Shown here: positions 1 to 8,791 of the stretch, in pieces
Position numbering within the stretch: position 1 is the first letter of the stretch
Layout of the letters: the number at the start of each line of letters is the position of its first letter
Assembly (NCBI GenBank): GCA_963931615.1
Contig: OZ007032.1
Span: 1,426,001-1,490,000 of the forward strand
Reading direction: 5' to 3'
Length of the DNA: 64,000 nucleotides
Source: Coprenecus sp902388455
GTDB lineage: Bacteria > Bacteroidota > Bacteroidia > Bacteroidales > UBA932
Notes under the pieces: generated by a model
The model's database searches: none
Told to the model about the DNA's origin: nothing
The model's input: the letters and a program-made list of their open reading frames with translations, nothing else
Program-made: the position numbers and the translations under genes

Positions 1-20
1 GATTAACAAACAACAAAACA

Positions 21-407
21 ATGGCAACAGAAGATATCAAAGTCGGTATATCCGGCACATCTACCACCAAAGTATGCAAGGAGAACTGCGCGTCCATGAT
101 GGGCTCCGGCGCACTGGACGTATTCGCTACCCCGGCCGTAGTGGCATATATGGAAATGGCCGCCTGCTATGCGGTGAATGACCTGCTCGAAGAGGGTCTC
201 TCGACTGTAGGTACAAAGATTGACATCGCGCATATCAAGGCTTCCCCGATAGGTGAGACCATCACTGCCAAAGCCACACTCAAGGAGATTGACGGCCGCC
301 GCCTGGTCTTCGATGTGACAGCCAGCGACTCCAAGGGCGAAATAGCCAATGGTACCCACGAGCGGTTCATCATCAAGGTGGACAAGTTCCTGGCCAAGCT
401 GCAGTAG
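21..407 (+). CDS. FlK-like hotdog-fold thioesterase family protein
   Basis: This 128-residue protein has the size and layout of the small thioesterases related to fluoroacetyl-CoA thioesterase, which hydrolyse acyl-CoA thioesters in the cytoplasm. An early Met-Met-Gly-Ser-Gly stretch, the segment VVAYMEMAACYAV (the long hotdog helix) and a His in DIAHIKASPIGE match the family pattern. The physiological acyl group cannot be told from sequence. Only 12 bp separate its stop from umuD, and umuC follows, so the three genes probably share a transcript. The family call is firm; the substrate is unknown. Confidence 0.8.
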   Translation: MATEDIKVGISGTSTTKVCKENCASMMGSGALDVFATPAVVAYMEMAACYAVNDLLEEGLSTVGTKIDIAHIKASPIGETITAKATLKEIDGRRLVFDVTASDSKGEIANGTHERFIIKVDKFLAKLQ

Positions 408-419
408 GAAGGTTTACAA

Positions 420-857
420 ATGGATAAGGAGGATACCATATCCTGCTCCGACAGTTCGGAGTCCGACGAAAAGCAGCAGCCTCCCAGGCTCTTCGAGTCC
501 ATCCATGCGGGCTTTCCCTCTCCTGCCGAGGACATTCCAGGGACGGCTCTGGACATCAACAGGCTGGTCGTCAAGAATCCGGCATCGACATTCTTTGCCA
601 GGGTCAGCGGGGACAGCATGGAAGGAGACGGCATACGCGACGGGGACATCCTGGTCGTAGACAAGTCAGAGGAGCCTCGCGACGGAGCCATAGCCGTGTG
701 CTTCATCAACGGGGAGTTCACCGTCAAAAGGCTGAAAATCAGCGATAGCCGCATCACCCTATTGCCTTCCAATCCCAGATACAAGGCCATAACGGTCCGC
801 GAAGGGGATGACCTTACCATCTGGGGTATAGTCCGCTATGTCATAAAGAAAGTCTGA
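420..857 (+). CDS. umuD: UmuD, self-cleaving subunit of DNA polymerase V
   Basis: LexA/S24-type protein of 145 residues. An Ala30-Gly31 cleavage site sits in HAGFPSP, the catalytic Ser66 in GDSMEGDG and the catalytic Lys103 in FTVKRL; the Ser-Lys spacing of 37 equals that of E. coli UmuD (S60/K97). By family knowledge, RecA-stimulated self-cleavage gives UmuD', which joins UmuC to form the error-prone polymerase used in SOS mutagenesis. The gene ends 10 bp before umuC. The N-terminal arm before the cleavage site is rich in Ser and acidic residues. No LexA operator could be recognised; the intergenic space upstream is only 12 bp. Confidence 0.93.
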   Translation: MDKEDTISCSDSSESDEKQQPPRLFESIHAGFPSPAEDIPGTALDINRLVVKNPASTFFARVSGDSMEGDGIRDGDILVVDKSEEPRDGAIAVCFINGEFTVKRLKISDSRITLLPSNPRYKAITVREGDDLTIWGIVRYVIKKV

Positions 858-867
858 GGTATCTGTC

Positions 868-2136
868 ATGTACGCCCTGGCCGACTGCAACAACTTCTTC
901 GTCAGCTGCGAGCGGGTCTTCCGGCCCGACCTCGAAGGCAGGCCTGTGGTCGTACTCTCCAACAACGACGGCTGCGCCATAGCCCGCTCCAACGAAGCCA
1001 AGCGCCTCGGCATCAAGATGGGTCAGCCGATGTTCGAATTCCGTCCCCTCATAGAGTCAGGAGCCGTCACCATTTTCTCTTCCAACTTCGCCCTCTACGG
1101 AGACATGTCCCGCCGCGTCCAGCAGACCATTTCCCGCTTTGCCCCGGCTATCGAGGTGTATTCCATTGACGAGTCATTCATCGACCTGACGGGCATGAAC
1201 CCAGACACAGACTTCGACCTCTGGGCCAAGACCGTATCCAGAGAATGCCGCCGCTGCACAGGCATCCCCGTAAGCGTAGGCGTCTCCCCCACCAAGACCC
1301 TGGCGAAGATAGCCTCGAAGCTCTGCAAGCAGTACCCGGCCACAAGAGGCGGATGCTGGATGCACCGGCAGCAGGATGTGGAGAAAGTCCTGAAAAAATT
1401 CCCGATAGAGGACATCTGGGGCATCGGCCGCCGCTACACCAAGCGGTTCAAGGGCTATTTCGGGATGAGCACCGCCTGGGACTTCTACACCCGGGACGAG
1501 TCATGGGTCAATGCCGAGATGGGCATCGGCGGAGTCCGGACATGGCAGGAACTCCACGGCATACCCTGCATCAGCTTCGAGGACACCGCCCAGGCGAAGA
1601 AACAGATCATGATCTCCAGGACATTCGCCAAGGAGATTACAGACCTGGACGAACTCTCCGCCCAGGTATCCATGTTCTGCTCCATGGCCGTGGAGAAACT
1701 GCGGAAACAGGGTTCCTGCTGCGGCAATGTAACCGTATTCATCATGACCAACCGCTTCCACCGCGACAGCGCTCGCGAACAGTTCGAAAGCCGCATCGTC
1801 CAGTTCCCGACAGACACCGACAGCACGCTGGAAATCAACACCGCCGTTATGCGCACCACCCGGGAAATGTACAGGGACGGATACGGCTACAAACGGGCAG
1901 GAGTCATGCTGGGAGACATCATCCCCGCGGGCAAGGTCCAGCTCTCCTTCTTCGACAACGTGGACCGCGAGCGGCACTCCCGCCTGATGAGCGTCATGGA
2001 CAGCATCAACCGGAAGGAGGGGCGCAACACCATAGGAGTGGCCTCCCAGTCCCTGGAGGGTATAAAAATGAACAGGGAGCACCTATCTCCCTGTTACACT
2101 ACCGAGTGGAATGAAATCCTCACTGTTCACTGTTAA
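868..2136 (+). CDS. umuC: UmuC, catalytic subunit of DNA polymerase V (Y family)
   Basis: Translesion polymerase of 422 residues, the usual UmuC length. The palm begins with YALADCNNFFVSCERVF and carries the second acidic motif YSIDESFIDL; the little-finger region and a C-terminal tail with a QLSFFDN-type motif follow. That tail resembles the beta-clamp-binding end found in UmuC proteins. The ATG lies 10 bp after the umuD stop. The TAA overlaps the stop codon of the convergent lipoprotein gene by 3 bases, so the two genes end head-to-head with no terminator space. Confidence 0.95.
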   Translation: MYALADCNNFFVSCERVFRPDLEGRPVVVLSNNDGCAIARSNEAKRLGIKMGQPMFEFRPLIESGAVTIFSSNFALYGDMSRRVQQTISRFAPAIEVYSIDESFIDLTGMNPDTDFDLWAKTVSRECRRCTGIPVSVGVSPTKTLAKIASKLCKQYPATRGGCWMHRQQDVEKVLKKFPIEDIWGIGRRYTKRFKGYFGMSTAWDFYTRDESWVNAEMGIGGVRTWQELHGIPCISFEDTAQAKKQIMISRTFAKEITDLDELSAQVSMFCSMAVEKLRKQGSCCGNVTVFIMTNRFHRDSAREQFESRIVQFPTDTDSTLEINTAVMRTTREMYRDGYGYKRAGVMLGDIIPAGKVQLSFFDNVDRERHSRLMSVMDSINRKEGRNTIGVASQSLEGIKMNREHLSPCYTTEWNEILTVHC

Positions 2137-2624
2137 TACGCAGAGCCGGTACCATCTGCCGGATCTGCCGGCCATGCGCCCGGACTGTCCTTGAACTCAA
2201 AATAGAATCTCATATTATGAAATACCATTACCGCCTCACGCACAGCGCCGTTTTCCCCAGTTAACGTGAAACGGACCTGACCATGATACACATCTCCTGC
2301 AACCGTTGACGGCCACCGTGAATAGGTATAAGGTCCACTATAATAAACTGTGTCCCTCACTCCTTGAACGTCTGCAGCAGGGGAGGTGAAAAGAATCTCC
2401 GATTCTCCCGTCTCTGTCGATGAGCCGTCTTCCTCAAGAATATAAGACACATCCTCCGACAAGAGGAATCTTATCTCAAGAATCTCCCCCCTGGCCTCAT
2501 TTGTTCCTATCCATACAGTTCCGGCTACAGTCCCGGGCGGTCCGTCACCTCTCCATGCCTTATTGCACGAGACCAACAGAAACAAAACTGGCAGCAGCAG
2601 AATGACAACCCGTTTCACTGTCAT
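2133..2624 (-). CDS. Small lipoprotein of unknown function
   Basis: A 163-residue protein begins with a lipoprotein signal, a hydrophobic stretch ending in LLVSC, so Cys20 is the probable lipidation site. The mature part is Gly/Thr-rich with alternating hydrophobic residues (GTVWIGTN, VSYILEED, VRFTLTGENG), which suggests a compact beta-sandwich; it resembles small Bacteroidales lipoproteins with lipocalin-like or DUF-type folds, but I do not recognise a named family. It starts 5 bp downstream of the rny stop and could be cotranscribed with rny. Its stop codon overlaps that of umuC on the opposite strand. Confidence 0.7.
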   Translation of the reverse strand: MTVKRVVILLLPVLFLLVSCNKAWRGDGPPGTVAGTVWIGTNEARGEILEIRFLLSEDVSYILEEDGSSTETGESEILFTSPAADVQGVRDTVYYSGPYTYSRWPSTVAGDVYHGQVRFTLTGENGAVREAVMVFHNMRFYFEFKDSPGAWPADPADGTGSAY

Positions 2625-2629
2625 CTGTA

Positions 2630-4171
2630 TTACTTGGCAAATGCTACTGAACGGGTCTCACGGATAACCGTAATCTTTACCTGACCGGGATACACCATCT
2701 CGTTCTGAATCTTCCTGGCTATCTCATTGGACAGCATCTCGGATTCAGCATCGGATACCTGATCGGCACCCACGATAACTCTCAATTCACGGCCGGCCTG
2801 TATTGCATAGGTCTTGGTGACCCCAGGATAAGAAAGAGCTATCGCTTCCATATCCTTAAGACGCTTGATATACGACTCTATCACTTCACGGCGTGCCCCG
2901 GGACGGGCTCCGGAAATAGCATCACCGACAAGTACAATAGGAGAAATGAGTGATGACATTTCTACTTCCTCATGATGCGCTCCGATAGCATTGCAGATTT
3001 CCGGCTTTTCCTTATATTTCTCCGCCAGTTTCATACCCAGAATGGCATGAGGCAGCTCAGAATCTTCCTCTGACACTTTTCCGATATCATGCAGGAGACC
3101 GGCACGTTTTGCCAGCTTGGGATTCAGGCCGAGCTCTGCTGCCATCGTCGCGCAGATATTGGCTACTTCGCGCGAGTGCTGCAACAGATTCTGACCGTAC
3201 GAAGAACGATATTTCATCCTGCCGACCAGTTTTACCAGTTCTGCATGCAGACCATGAATACCGAGATCTATACATGTCCTCTTTCCTGTCTCCATTATCT
3301 CGTCATCAAGCTGCTTGCGGACCTTCTCCACCACTTCCTCGATACGGGCCGGGTGGATACGGCCATCCGTCACAAGCTGATGTAGTGCCAGGCGGGCTAC
3401 CTCCCTGCGGACGGGATCAAATGCAGAGAGCAATATCGCCTCAGGAGTGTCATCCACGACAATCTCAACTCCTGTTGCAGCCTCCAGCGCACGTATGTTA
3501 CGTCCCTCGCGTCCGATGATACGGCCTTTCATCTCATCATTCTCAATGTTGAACACTGTGACGGCATTCTCAATGGCTGTTTCCGGAGCTATACGCTGAA
3601 TAGTGTTGATAACAACTCTCTTCGCTTCCTTGCTGGCATTCATACGTGCTTCATCCATAACATCATTGATGTAAGACATCGCCTGGGTCTTGGCCTCTTC
3701 CTTCATGGTCTCGATCAGCATTTCCTTGGCTTCTGCTGCCGACATGCCGGCAAGATTCTCTATCTTCTCGACTGCCTCTTTGTGAAGCCTGTCGTATTCC
3801 TCAGCTTTACGGCTGACTACATCCATCTGAGCCTTTAGATTCTCACGGATACTTTCCGCCTCCGACTGCTTACGCTGAAGTTCGGAGAACTGCTGCTTCA
3901 TCTGGAGCTCACGCTGTTTGAGTTTGTTCTCAGTTTGTTGAATCTGCTGATTCTTCTCGTTGATATAGCGCTCATGCTCGCTCTTAAGCTGGAGGAACTT
4001 CTCTTTTGCCTGGAAAATTTTTTCCTTCTTGATGTTCTCTCCCTCAGTCTCGGCTTCCTTTAGAATCTTGTCAGCCTCTTTTCTGCGGATCGAGTTTATA
4101 ACTAAAACAGTCGCAATCACAGCCACTGAGGCGACTGCGACTAAAAGAACAATTACTAAAATGATATTCAT
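2630..4171 (-). CDS. rny: Ribonuclease Y
   Basis: Membrane-anchored endoribonuclease that starts mRNA decay. Its 513 residues show the full RNase Y order: an N-terminal transmembrane helix (about residues 3-25), a long coiled coil rich in Glu/Lys/Gln (about 30-180), a KH RNA-binding domain with GRIIGREGRNIRALE, and an HD metal-dependent phosphohydrolase domain with LLHDIGK. Length and domain order are standard. It lies just downstream of the structured RNA and zapA on the same strand. No clear TAnnTTTG box was found in the 70 bases upstream. Confidence 0.96.
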   Translation of the reverse strand: MNIILVIVLLVAVASVAVIATVLVINSIRRKEADKILKEAETEGENIKKEKIFQAKEKFLQLKSEHERYINEKNQQIQQTENKLKQRELQMKQQFSELQRKQSEAESIRENLKAQMDVVSRKAEEYDRLHKEAVEKIENLAGMSAAEAKEMLIETMKEEAKTQAMSYINDVMDEARMNASKEAKRVVINTIQRIAPETAIENAVTVFNIENDEMKGRIIGREGRNIRALEAATGVEIVVDDTPEAILLSAFDPVRREVARLALHQLVTDGRIHPARIEEVVEKVRKQLDDEIMETGKRTCIDLGIHGLHAELVKLVGRMKYRSSYGQNLLQHSREVANICATMAAELGLNPKLAKRAGLLHDIGKVSEEDSELPHAILGMKLAEKYKEKPEICNAIGAHHEEVEMSSLISPIVLVGDAISGARPGARREVIESYIKRLKDMEAIALSYPGVTKTYAIQAGRELRVIVGADQVSDAESEMLSNEIARKIQNEMVYPGQVKITVIRETRSVAFAK

Positions 4172-4241
4172 ATCGCGTCTTTAAATATATTGAGTTAAAA
4201 TTCTCAACTTTAAAAAGAACTACAACATGAAGATATAAAAA

Positions 4242-4428
4242 AGCCGTTAGATCACTGTTTATCAGAAAAACCTAAAAAAATAGGATTTGAGCTCCGATTA
4301 CGGAATCAGACTTCCAACGTCCAGTAAAAACCGAATCCCCTTGCGGGTAACCCAGGCCTGCCTTCATCCATCGAGTTGGCTCAGGATTGTAAATAATGTT
4401 GATTTTCGCAAAGAGCGGTCTAACGGCT
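4242..4428 (-). ncRNA. Structured RNA, candidate 6S RNA (ssrS-like)
   Basis: On the minus strand this 187-nt stretch is closed by a perfect 10-bp stem (AGCCGTTAGA at the 5' end, bases 4428-4419, with TCTAACGGCT at the 3' end, bases 4251-4242), followed directly by a run of six U. Inside are a CCAAC/GUUGG helix and an apical CCC-GCAA-GGG hairpin with a GNRA loop. The stop codon of zapA is only 6 bases upstream. Linkage to zapA, a length near 185 nt, and a closed rod with internal loops are known traits of 6S RNA, the RNA-polymerase-binding regulator. The structure is seen; the identity as 6S is inference. Confidence 0.6.
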
Positions 4429-4434
4429 GGTAAG

Positions 4435-4746
4435 CTATTTCACATCATTTTCTATATACTCATCCAACTGCCTGTCTAACTGCTGAATGTCTCTGATCAT
4501 GCGTCCTGGCACATCGTCCATCCTCGTCTTTTCCAACAGGACTGCAAACTGTATCAGTACTACGGTAAGCGCATCCTGATTATCCCTGAAGCTGTGCCTC
4601 TGCCTCAATTCTGCAAGTTTATCGGAGATGTTCCTGACAGCATTCCGCATCATAGCTTCTTCCTCGGGGAACACCCTGTAAGTAAACTTCCTGTCCAATA
4701 TCGTGAAGTTACATAAAAACTTTCCGTCTTCAGCCATATCAGTCAT
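4435..4746 (-). CDS. zapA: Cell division protein ZapA
   Basis: 103 residues with the ZapA pattern: an N-terminal alpha/beta head (FLCNFTILDRKFTYRVFPEEEAMMRNAVRNISDKL) and a C-terminal helix for coiled-coil tetramerisation. By family knowledge ZapA bundles FtsZ filaments at mid-cell. The coding region overlaps the upstream coiled-coil gene by 8 bp; a second in-frame ATG at 4737 would leave no overlap, so the start is not certain. Gene order coiled-coil protein, zapA, RNA, rny suggests one transcription unit. Confidence 0.85.
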   Translation of the reverse strand: MTDMAEDGKFLCNFTILDRKFTYRVFPEEEAMMRNAVRNISDKLAELRQRHSFRDNQDALTVVLIQFAVLLEKTRMDDVPGRMIRDIQQLDRQLDEYIENDVK

Positions 4747-5053
4747 TCAACAAGGTTATACATCTGTCTATCTCCCGCACCAGTCTTCCGATATTCTGCT
4801 TAGCTTCCTTCATGTCCACGGCAGATGCCGCAAAGGCTCCTGCCACCTGCAATTTATCTATCTTCTGTTCTAATTCTTTAATTTTGTTATTACTGTCATT
4901 CAATTTATTCCTGCAGTTTTCAATCTCAGCATCCCTTTGCTCCAATGCCACTTCCAGTTCTCTGTTCCTGGCAAGCAGGGTCTCGTATCTGGATATTATA
5001 AGCTCTATCTTTTTTTTGTGAGCATCGAGTACTATTTTGTAACTTTCGTCCAT
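4739..5053 (-). CDS. Short coiled-coil protein upstream of zapA
   Basis: 104 residues, largely one helix with heptads (LARNRELEVALEQRD, NNKIKELEQKIDKLQ), then a short Ala-rich hinge and a C-terminal helix. An upstream in-frame GTG at 5074 exists, but it coincides with the TAnnTTTG promoter box at 5074-5081, so the ATG at 5053 is preferred. Partner of ZapA by position; it may be a ZapB-like division factor, but that is inference from size, coiled coil and linkage only. Confidence 0.75.
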   Translation of the reverse strand: MDESYKIVLDAHKKKIELIISRYETLLARNRELEVALEQRDAEIENCRNKLNDSNNKIKELEQKIDKLQVAGAFAASAVDMKEAKQNIGRLVREIDRCITLLND

Positions 5054-5073
5054 ATTAAAAACTTGCAGGGCCA

Positions 5074-5081
5074 CAAAGTTA
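5074..5081 (-). promoter_or_regulatory. Bacteroidota -7 promoter box (TAACTTTG)
   Basis: The minus strand reads TAACTTTG, an exact TAnnTTTG match, 20 bases before the ATG at 5053. It would drive the coiled-coil gene, zapA and the structured RNA, and it excludes the upstream GTG as start. Confidence 0.65.
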
Positions 5082-5087
5082 CAAAAA

Positions 5088-6707
5088 TTATCTTACAAAA
5101 TGCCAGGAACCTGTCATTTTCTCATCAGCGATTTTCCTCGGATCGATATCTTTCTGATTCTCAATAAAATCACAAAGCATCACGCGTATCTCAGGATAAA
5201 TCTCAATCACCCGTCCGGTCATCTCATCCCTGTCCAGTCCTGCCTCGGCCAGCAATCCGCCGGCACCGCTGGCTCTATATGATGTCATCGCCACTTTATA
5301 ACGCCGTGTCGGATCAAAGGAAGTTCCGTCCCACATGGAAATAATCCGGATGCGCCTGCCTTTCTCCGCTGAAGGATCGACCGTATAAATCAATCCTCCG
5401 GCCGTATCATAATTGTAGAGAAAGTCTGACCCGGTAATCCGCTTGTCATAAGCACCTTCCAGATAATCGTGCACCTCCTGGCCGGTCATTTCCACGACAT
5501 ACAGCAGATTCTCAAAACGGTAAAGGGTAAACAAATCGTTGAATTTCAAATCCCCGGCCGGCATCACACCCTCCGACACCAAGGGTGCGGTAAATGATAT
5601 CTCCACACCGGGACACGAAAGCTGCACATAATGTATCAGTGCCAGATAATCCGAGCGGCAGTCCTGCCTGTAACTCAGGTCAAGGGGAGAAGTCAAACGG
5701 CCTATCACTCTATTTGAGAAGTCGTACACCTTCTGCCACTCCTCTCCGAACTCAGTCATGTAACGCCCGGACGGCTGCAGATGCGCGACATCTTCCACAG
5801 AAGGACTTATTTCCAATGATATAAGCCTGTTACCTTTCTTGACCGCGGTTATGCTCAGACGCGACAGTGCCCTAGCCTTAGAACCGGACTCCACCACACA
5901 TACGCTATCTCCGCCAGCACCCATAACCTTAGTCGCCAAACGCTTATGGTCATGCGAAGATATCACGGCGTCTATACCGGGGACATGAGCAGCAAGATAC
6001 AGCGCATTGTTCTCTATGCTTGGTACGTCCTCCGCTCCCAGGCCGCAATGCACCGCCAGAATAACGACATCGGGGCTCTCCCGATGCCTGACCTCTCTGA
6101 CCAGGGACGCTGCAATAGAATCTACCGGAATGAAATCAATACCTTCGTACTTGTCAGGAGATATCCAGGACTTGACATTCGGATTGGTAAAGCCGATGAC
6201 AGCCACACGCAGACCGTCGCGTTCCAGCACAGTATAACGGTCAAAATAAGCTTCTCCGTCCGATACCTTTACTGCATTGGCCGCAAGATAGGGGCAGCCC
6301 AGTTCCCGGGCAATGCGGTCATAGACCGGATGGCCGGCTTCCAGGTCATGGTTGCCCACTACCACCGCATCATAATCCATAAAATTGAACACGCGGCTCA
6401 CAAGGTGGTTCTCTTCTGTCGAATCCACATAATTAAAATAATAAGTGGCATTATCCCCCTGCAGATGATCTCCGCAGTCAATCAGTATCACATTGTCATC
6501 TCCTGCAGCCTCTCTGAGACTGTCCATATACGAACATACGGAAGCCAGGGAAGAATGCGCGGCGGCACCTTCTGTATAACCTTTGGGAAATATTGCGCCA
6601 TGAGTATCATTGGTGGCTGCAAGCTCTACCCTGACAGTCCGTTCCACGCATGAACCGAGAAGAACTGAGAGAGCCGTAACGGTAATAAGAATATAAAATC
6701 TATTCAT
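5088..6707 (-). CDS. 5'-nucleotidase / UshA-family metallophosphoesterase lipoprotein
   Basis: 539 residues: lipoprotein signal ending in LLGSC, then a calcineurin-like metallophosphoesterase domain with the classic motifs ATNDTHG, DCGDHLQGD, VGNHDLEAG, VHCG and SHDHK, and a C-terminal 5'-nucleotidase domain with FNDLFTLYRFEN. Such proteins remove phosphate from nucleotides or 2',3'-cyclic nucleotides outside the cytoplasm. In many Bacteroidota the two domains are split between adjacent genes; here they are fused. It is the last gene of a probable three-gene minus-strand unit with the amidase and symporter. Confidence 0.88.
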   Translation of the reverse strand: MNRFYILITVTALSVLLGSCVERTVRVELAATNDTHGAIFPKGYTEGAAAHSSLASVCSYMDSLREAAGDDNVILIDCGDHLQGDNATYYFNYVDSTEENHLVSRVFNFMDYDAVVVGNHDLEAGHPVYDRIARELGCPYLAANAVKVSDGEAYFDRYTVLERDGLRVAVIGFTNPNVKSWISPDKYEGIDFIPVDSIAASLVREVRHRESPDVVILAVHCGLGAEDVPSIENNALYLAAHVPGIDAVISSHDHKRLATKVMGAGGDSVCVVESGSKARALSRLSITAVKKGNRLISLEISPSVEDVAHLQPSGRYMTEFGEEWQKVYDFSNRVIGRLTSPLDLSYRQDCRSDYLALIHYVQLSCPGVEISFTAPLVSEGVMPAGDLKFNDLFTLYRFENLLYVVEMTGQEVHDYLEGAYDKRITGSDFLYNYDTAGGLIYTVDPSAEKGRRIRIISMWDGTSFDPTRRYKVAMTSYRASGAGGLLAEAGLDRDEMTGRVIEIYPEIRVMLCDFIENQKDIDPRKIADEKMTGSWHFVR

Positions 6708-6723
6708 ATTTTTAAAAATAATT

Positions 6724-7536
6724 TTATTTCAATAAAAATTCATCCGAATCCATCCACGCCGGAAATTTCTCACGGAAACGGCGCAGTTCATGGATATCCA
6801 GCCCGGCTTGGAGAAATCCACCGCCACAGCCAGTTGCATCGTCCGGCTGGAAAATTCCGACGGAACGGCCTTTGTAATCAACTATCAACGACCCTCCACA
6901 ATAGCTGTTCTCGGGACTCTCTCCTACCCTGTTGCAGAAAATAGTCCATGCCTGGTTCTCGACAGCCCGGGCATGAACTAGAATGGAAGCGGCTGTCATC
7001 CGTGAAGAGGGCCAGGACGCAACATTCAACAGCACATCGTAATCACATTCAGCCGTTCGCCTGGACCACACCGGAAAACGAAGGTCATAGCAGATATTCA
7101 GGCATATCCTCCACCCGAGATATTCCACCGTACGGCGTGTGCTTCCGGAAGCGAAAACTTCGTTTTCCCCGCTCATCCGGAACAGATGACGCTTGTCGTA
7201 GGATTCAGTCCTTCCATCTGGGCAGATGAAATACATACGGTTGACCACCCTCTCTCCGGTTCTTACCGGCACCGAGCCTGTCACCGCGGCACCGGACGAC
7301 CCGGCCAGCGCCTGCATCCACCGCATGGTAGGACCATCAGGATCCTCAGCCATAGCGGTGTTGGACGTAAAGCCTGTGCAGAAAAATTCCGGCAGGACAA
7401 TCAGGTCCGGATGGGTGTCTTCCCGGCATCGTCTCAGATAACTGTCGATAAATGACTTCAGGCGAAGCCGGTTCTCATCAGGATTTTCCCAGACCACTCC
7501 GCACTGGCATACTGCAACATTCAGAAGTTCTTTCAT
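6724..7536 (-). CDS. Nitrilase-superfamily amidase (omega-amidase type)
   Basis: 270 residues with the complete nitrilase catalytic triad: Glu50 in LPEFFCTGF, Lys115 in YDKRHLF and Cys149 in LNICYDLRFP. The CYDLRFPVWSR block and overall length match the YafV/omega-amidase group, which deamidates alpha-ketoglutaramate or alpha-ketosuccinamate as metabolite repair. The gene overlaps the upstream symporter by 4 bases (ATGA), a sign of translational coupling. The subgroup is assigned by motif, the substrate is inferred. Confidence 0.88.
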   Translation of the reverse strand: MKELLNVAVCQCGVVWENPDENRLRLKSFIDSYLRRCREDTHPDLIVLPEFFCTGFTSNTAMAEDPDGPTMRWMQALAGSSGAAVTGSVPVRTGERVVNRMYFICPDGRTESYDKRHLFRMSGENEVFASGSTRRTVEYLGWRICLNICYDLRFPVWSRRTAECDYDVLLNVASWPSSRMTAASILVHARAVENQAWTIFCNRVGESPENSYCGGSLIVDYKGRSVGIFQPDDATGCGGGFLQAGLDIHELRRFREKFPAWMDSDEFLLK

Positions 7537-8708
7537 CTGACAGCCTCTTTTTTAAATATACGGTCCACAATCAGCGCTATGGCACCGTCACCTGTCACGT
7601 TGCAGGCCGTACCGAAGCTGTCCATAGCTATATACAGAGCAATCATAAGCCCTTGCATATCCTCATTGAAACCCAGAATGGAGCCTATAATTCCGATAGA
7701 AGCCATTATCGCTCCGCCGGGTACTCCTGGAGCTGCCACCATGGCTATACCGAGCATAAAAATAAACTCAGTGTATAAGCCCGGATCTGTAGGCATCCCT
7801 GTCATGAACGAAATGGCAAAGGCGCAGGCTACAATCTTGAGAGTACTGCCCGAGAGATGAATGGTTCCGCAGAGAGGTATAACAAAGTCCGCTACCTCTG
7901 CCCTCACACCGTTCTTTTTAGCCTGTGCCAGGGTTACAGGGATGGTCGCAGCTGAAGACTGCGTGCCGAGAGCAGTCATATAGGCCGGCAGCATAGTCCT
8001 GAGACAGCGGAGCGGATTCTTGCCCGCCACTGCGCCGGCTATGCAGAACTGAATCAGCAGGAGAGCGATATGGAGGACAAATATCACAATTATCACTTTC
8101 AGGAACAGGCTTACTATCATCATCACTGTACCCTCCACACCCATTTTGAGGAAAATACCGAAAATATAAAGTGGCAACAGAGGAATTATCACCTTACGTA
8201 TCACCAGCATAATCACCTCCCTGAACTCGCACAGCATCGTCCTGAACACATTTCCTTTCACTGATGCCAGGGCCAGACCAAGCACAAATGACAGGATAAG
8301 GGCCGACATAACCCCGAACAACGGCGGCATGTCTATGACAAAGTATGGTTCCAGCCCTTCTGCAGCTGCAAGAGCCTCACTGGAAGAAAAAGAGCTATAA
8401 TCCAGAATAAGAGGATAAGTCACACTGCAGACTCCGTATGAAAAATATCCGGAAAGCACAGTCGAGCCGTAAGCCAACAGTGTTGTTACACCCAACATCC
8501 TGCCGGCTCCCCTTCCGAGTTCGGCGATACCCGGAGCCACGAGACCGAGAATAAGCAGAGGTATTATGAAATTCAGGAAATTACCGAACAGGGAATTGAA
8601 TGTCACGAATACGCGGGCCAGCGCATCAGGGAAAAAATATGAACAGCCTATGCCAAGCAGGATAGCTATTACTATCTTGAGCAGAAGCGACATCTTGATA
8701 CGTTTCAT
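7533..8708 (-). CDS. Dicarboxylate/amino acid:cation symporter (DAACS family)
   Basis: 391-residue integral membrane protein with about eight hydrophobic helices and re-entrant loops. The serine-rich hairpin SSAATIPVTLAQAKKNGV and the later motif GTACNVTGDGAIALIVD are family hallmarks of glutamate/aspartate/C4-dicarboxylate symporters driven by Na+ or H+. The next gene overlaps by 4 bases. A weak promoter-like TATCTTCG lies upstream, back to back with the promoter of the glycosyltransferase at 8792. Confidence 0.9.
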   Translation of the reverse strand: MKRIKMSLLLKIVIAILLGIGCSYFFPDALARVFVTFNSLFGNFLNFIIPLLILGLVAPGIAELGRGAGRMLGVTTLLAYGSTVLSGYFSYGVCSVTYPLILDYSSFSSSEALAAAEGLEPYFVIDMPPLFGVMSALILSFVLGLALASVKGNVFRTMLCEFREVIMLVIRKVIIPLLPLYIFGIFLKMGVEGTVMMIVSLFLKVIIVIFVLHIALLLIQFCIAGAVAGKNPLRCLRTMLPAYMTALGTQSSAATIPVTLAQAKKNGVRAEVADFVIPLCGTIHLSGSTLKIVACAFAISFMTGMPTDPGLYTEFIFMLGIAMVAAPGVPGGAIMASIGIIGSILGFNEDMQGLMIALYIAMDSFGTACNVTGDGAIALIVDRIFKKEAVR

Positions 8709-8760
8709 ATATAATTTATAGGTGTATTAGGAATTTTGGCCGAAGATACGAATATTTTCC

Positions 8761-8768
8761 TACCTTTG
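8761..8768 (+). promoter_or_regulatory. Bacteroidota -7 promoter box (TACCTTTG)
   Basis: Exact TAnnTTTG box 23 bases before the ATG at 8792, with a TTTTG element about 22 bases upstream of it that fits the -33 position. Confidence 0.7.
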
Positions 8769-8791
8769 TATGAGTGTAATCAAAATGTATC

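Noticed and set aside
408..419. LexA operator before umuD
   Set aside because: Only 12 bases and no palindromic motif; damage control, if any, must lie upstream of the thioesterase, outside the window.
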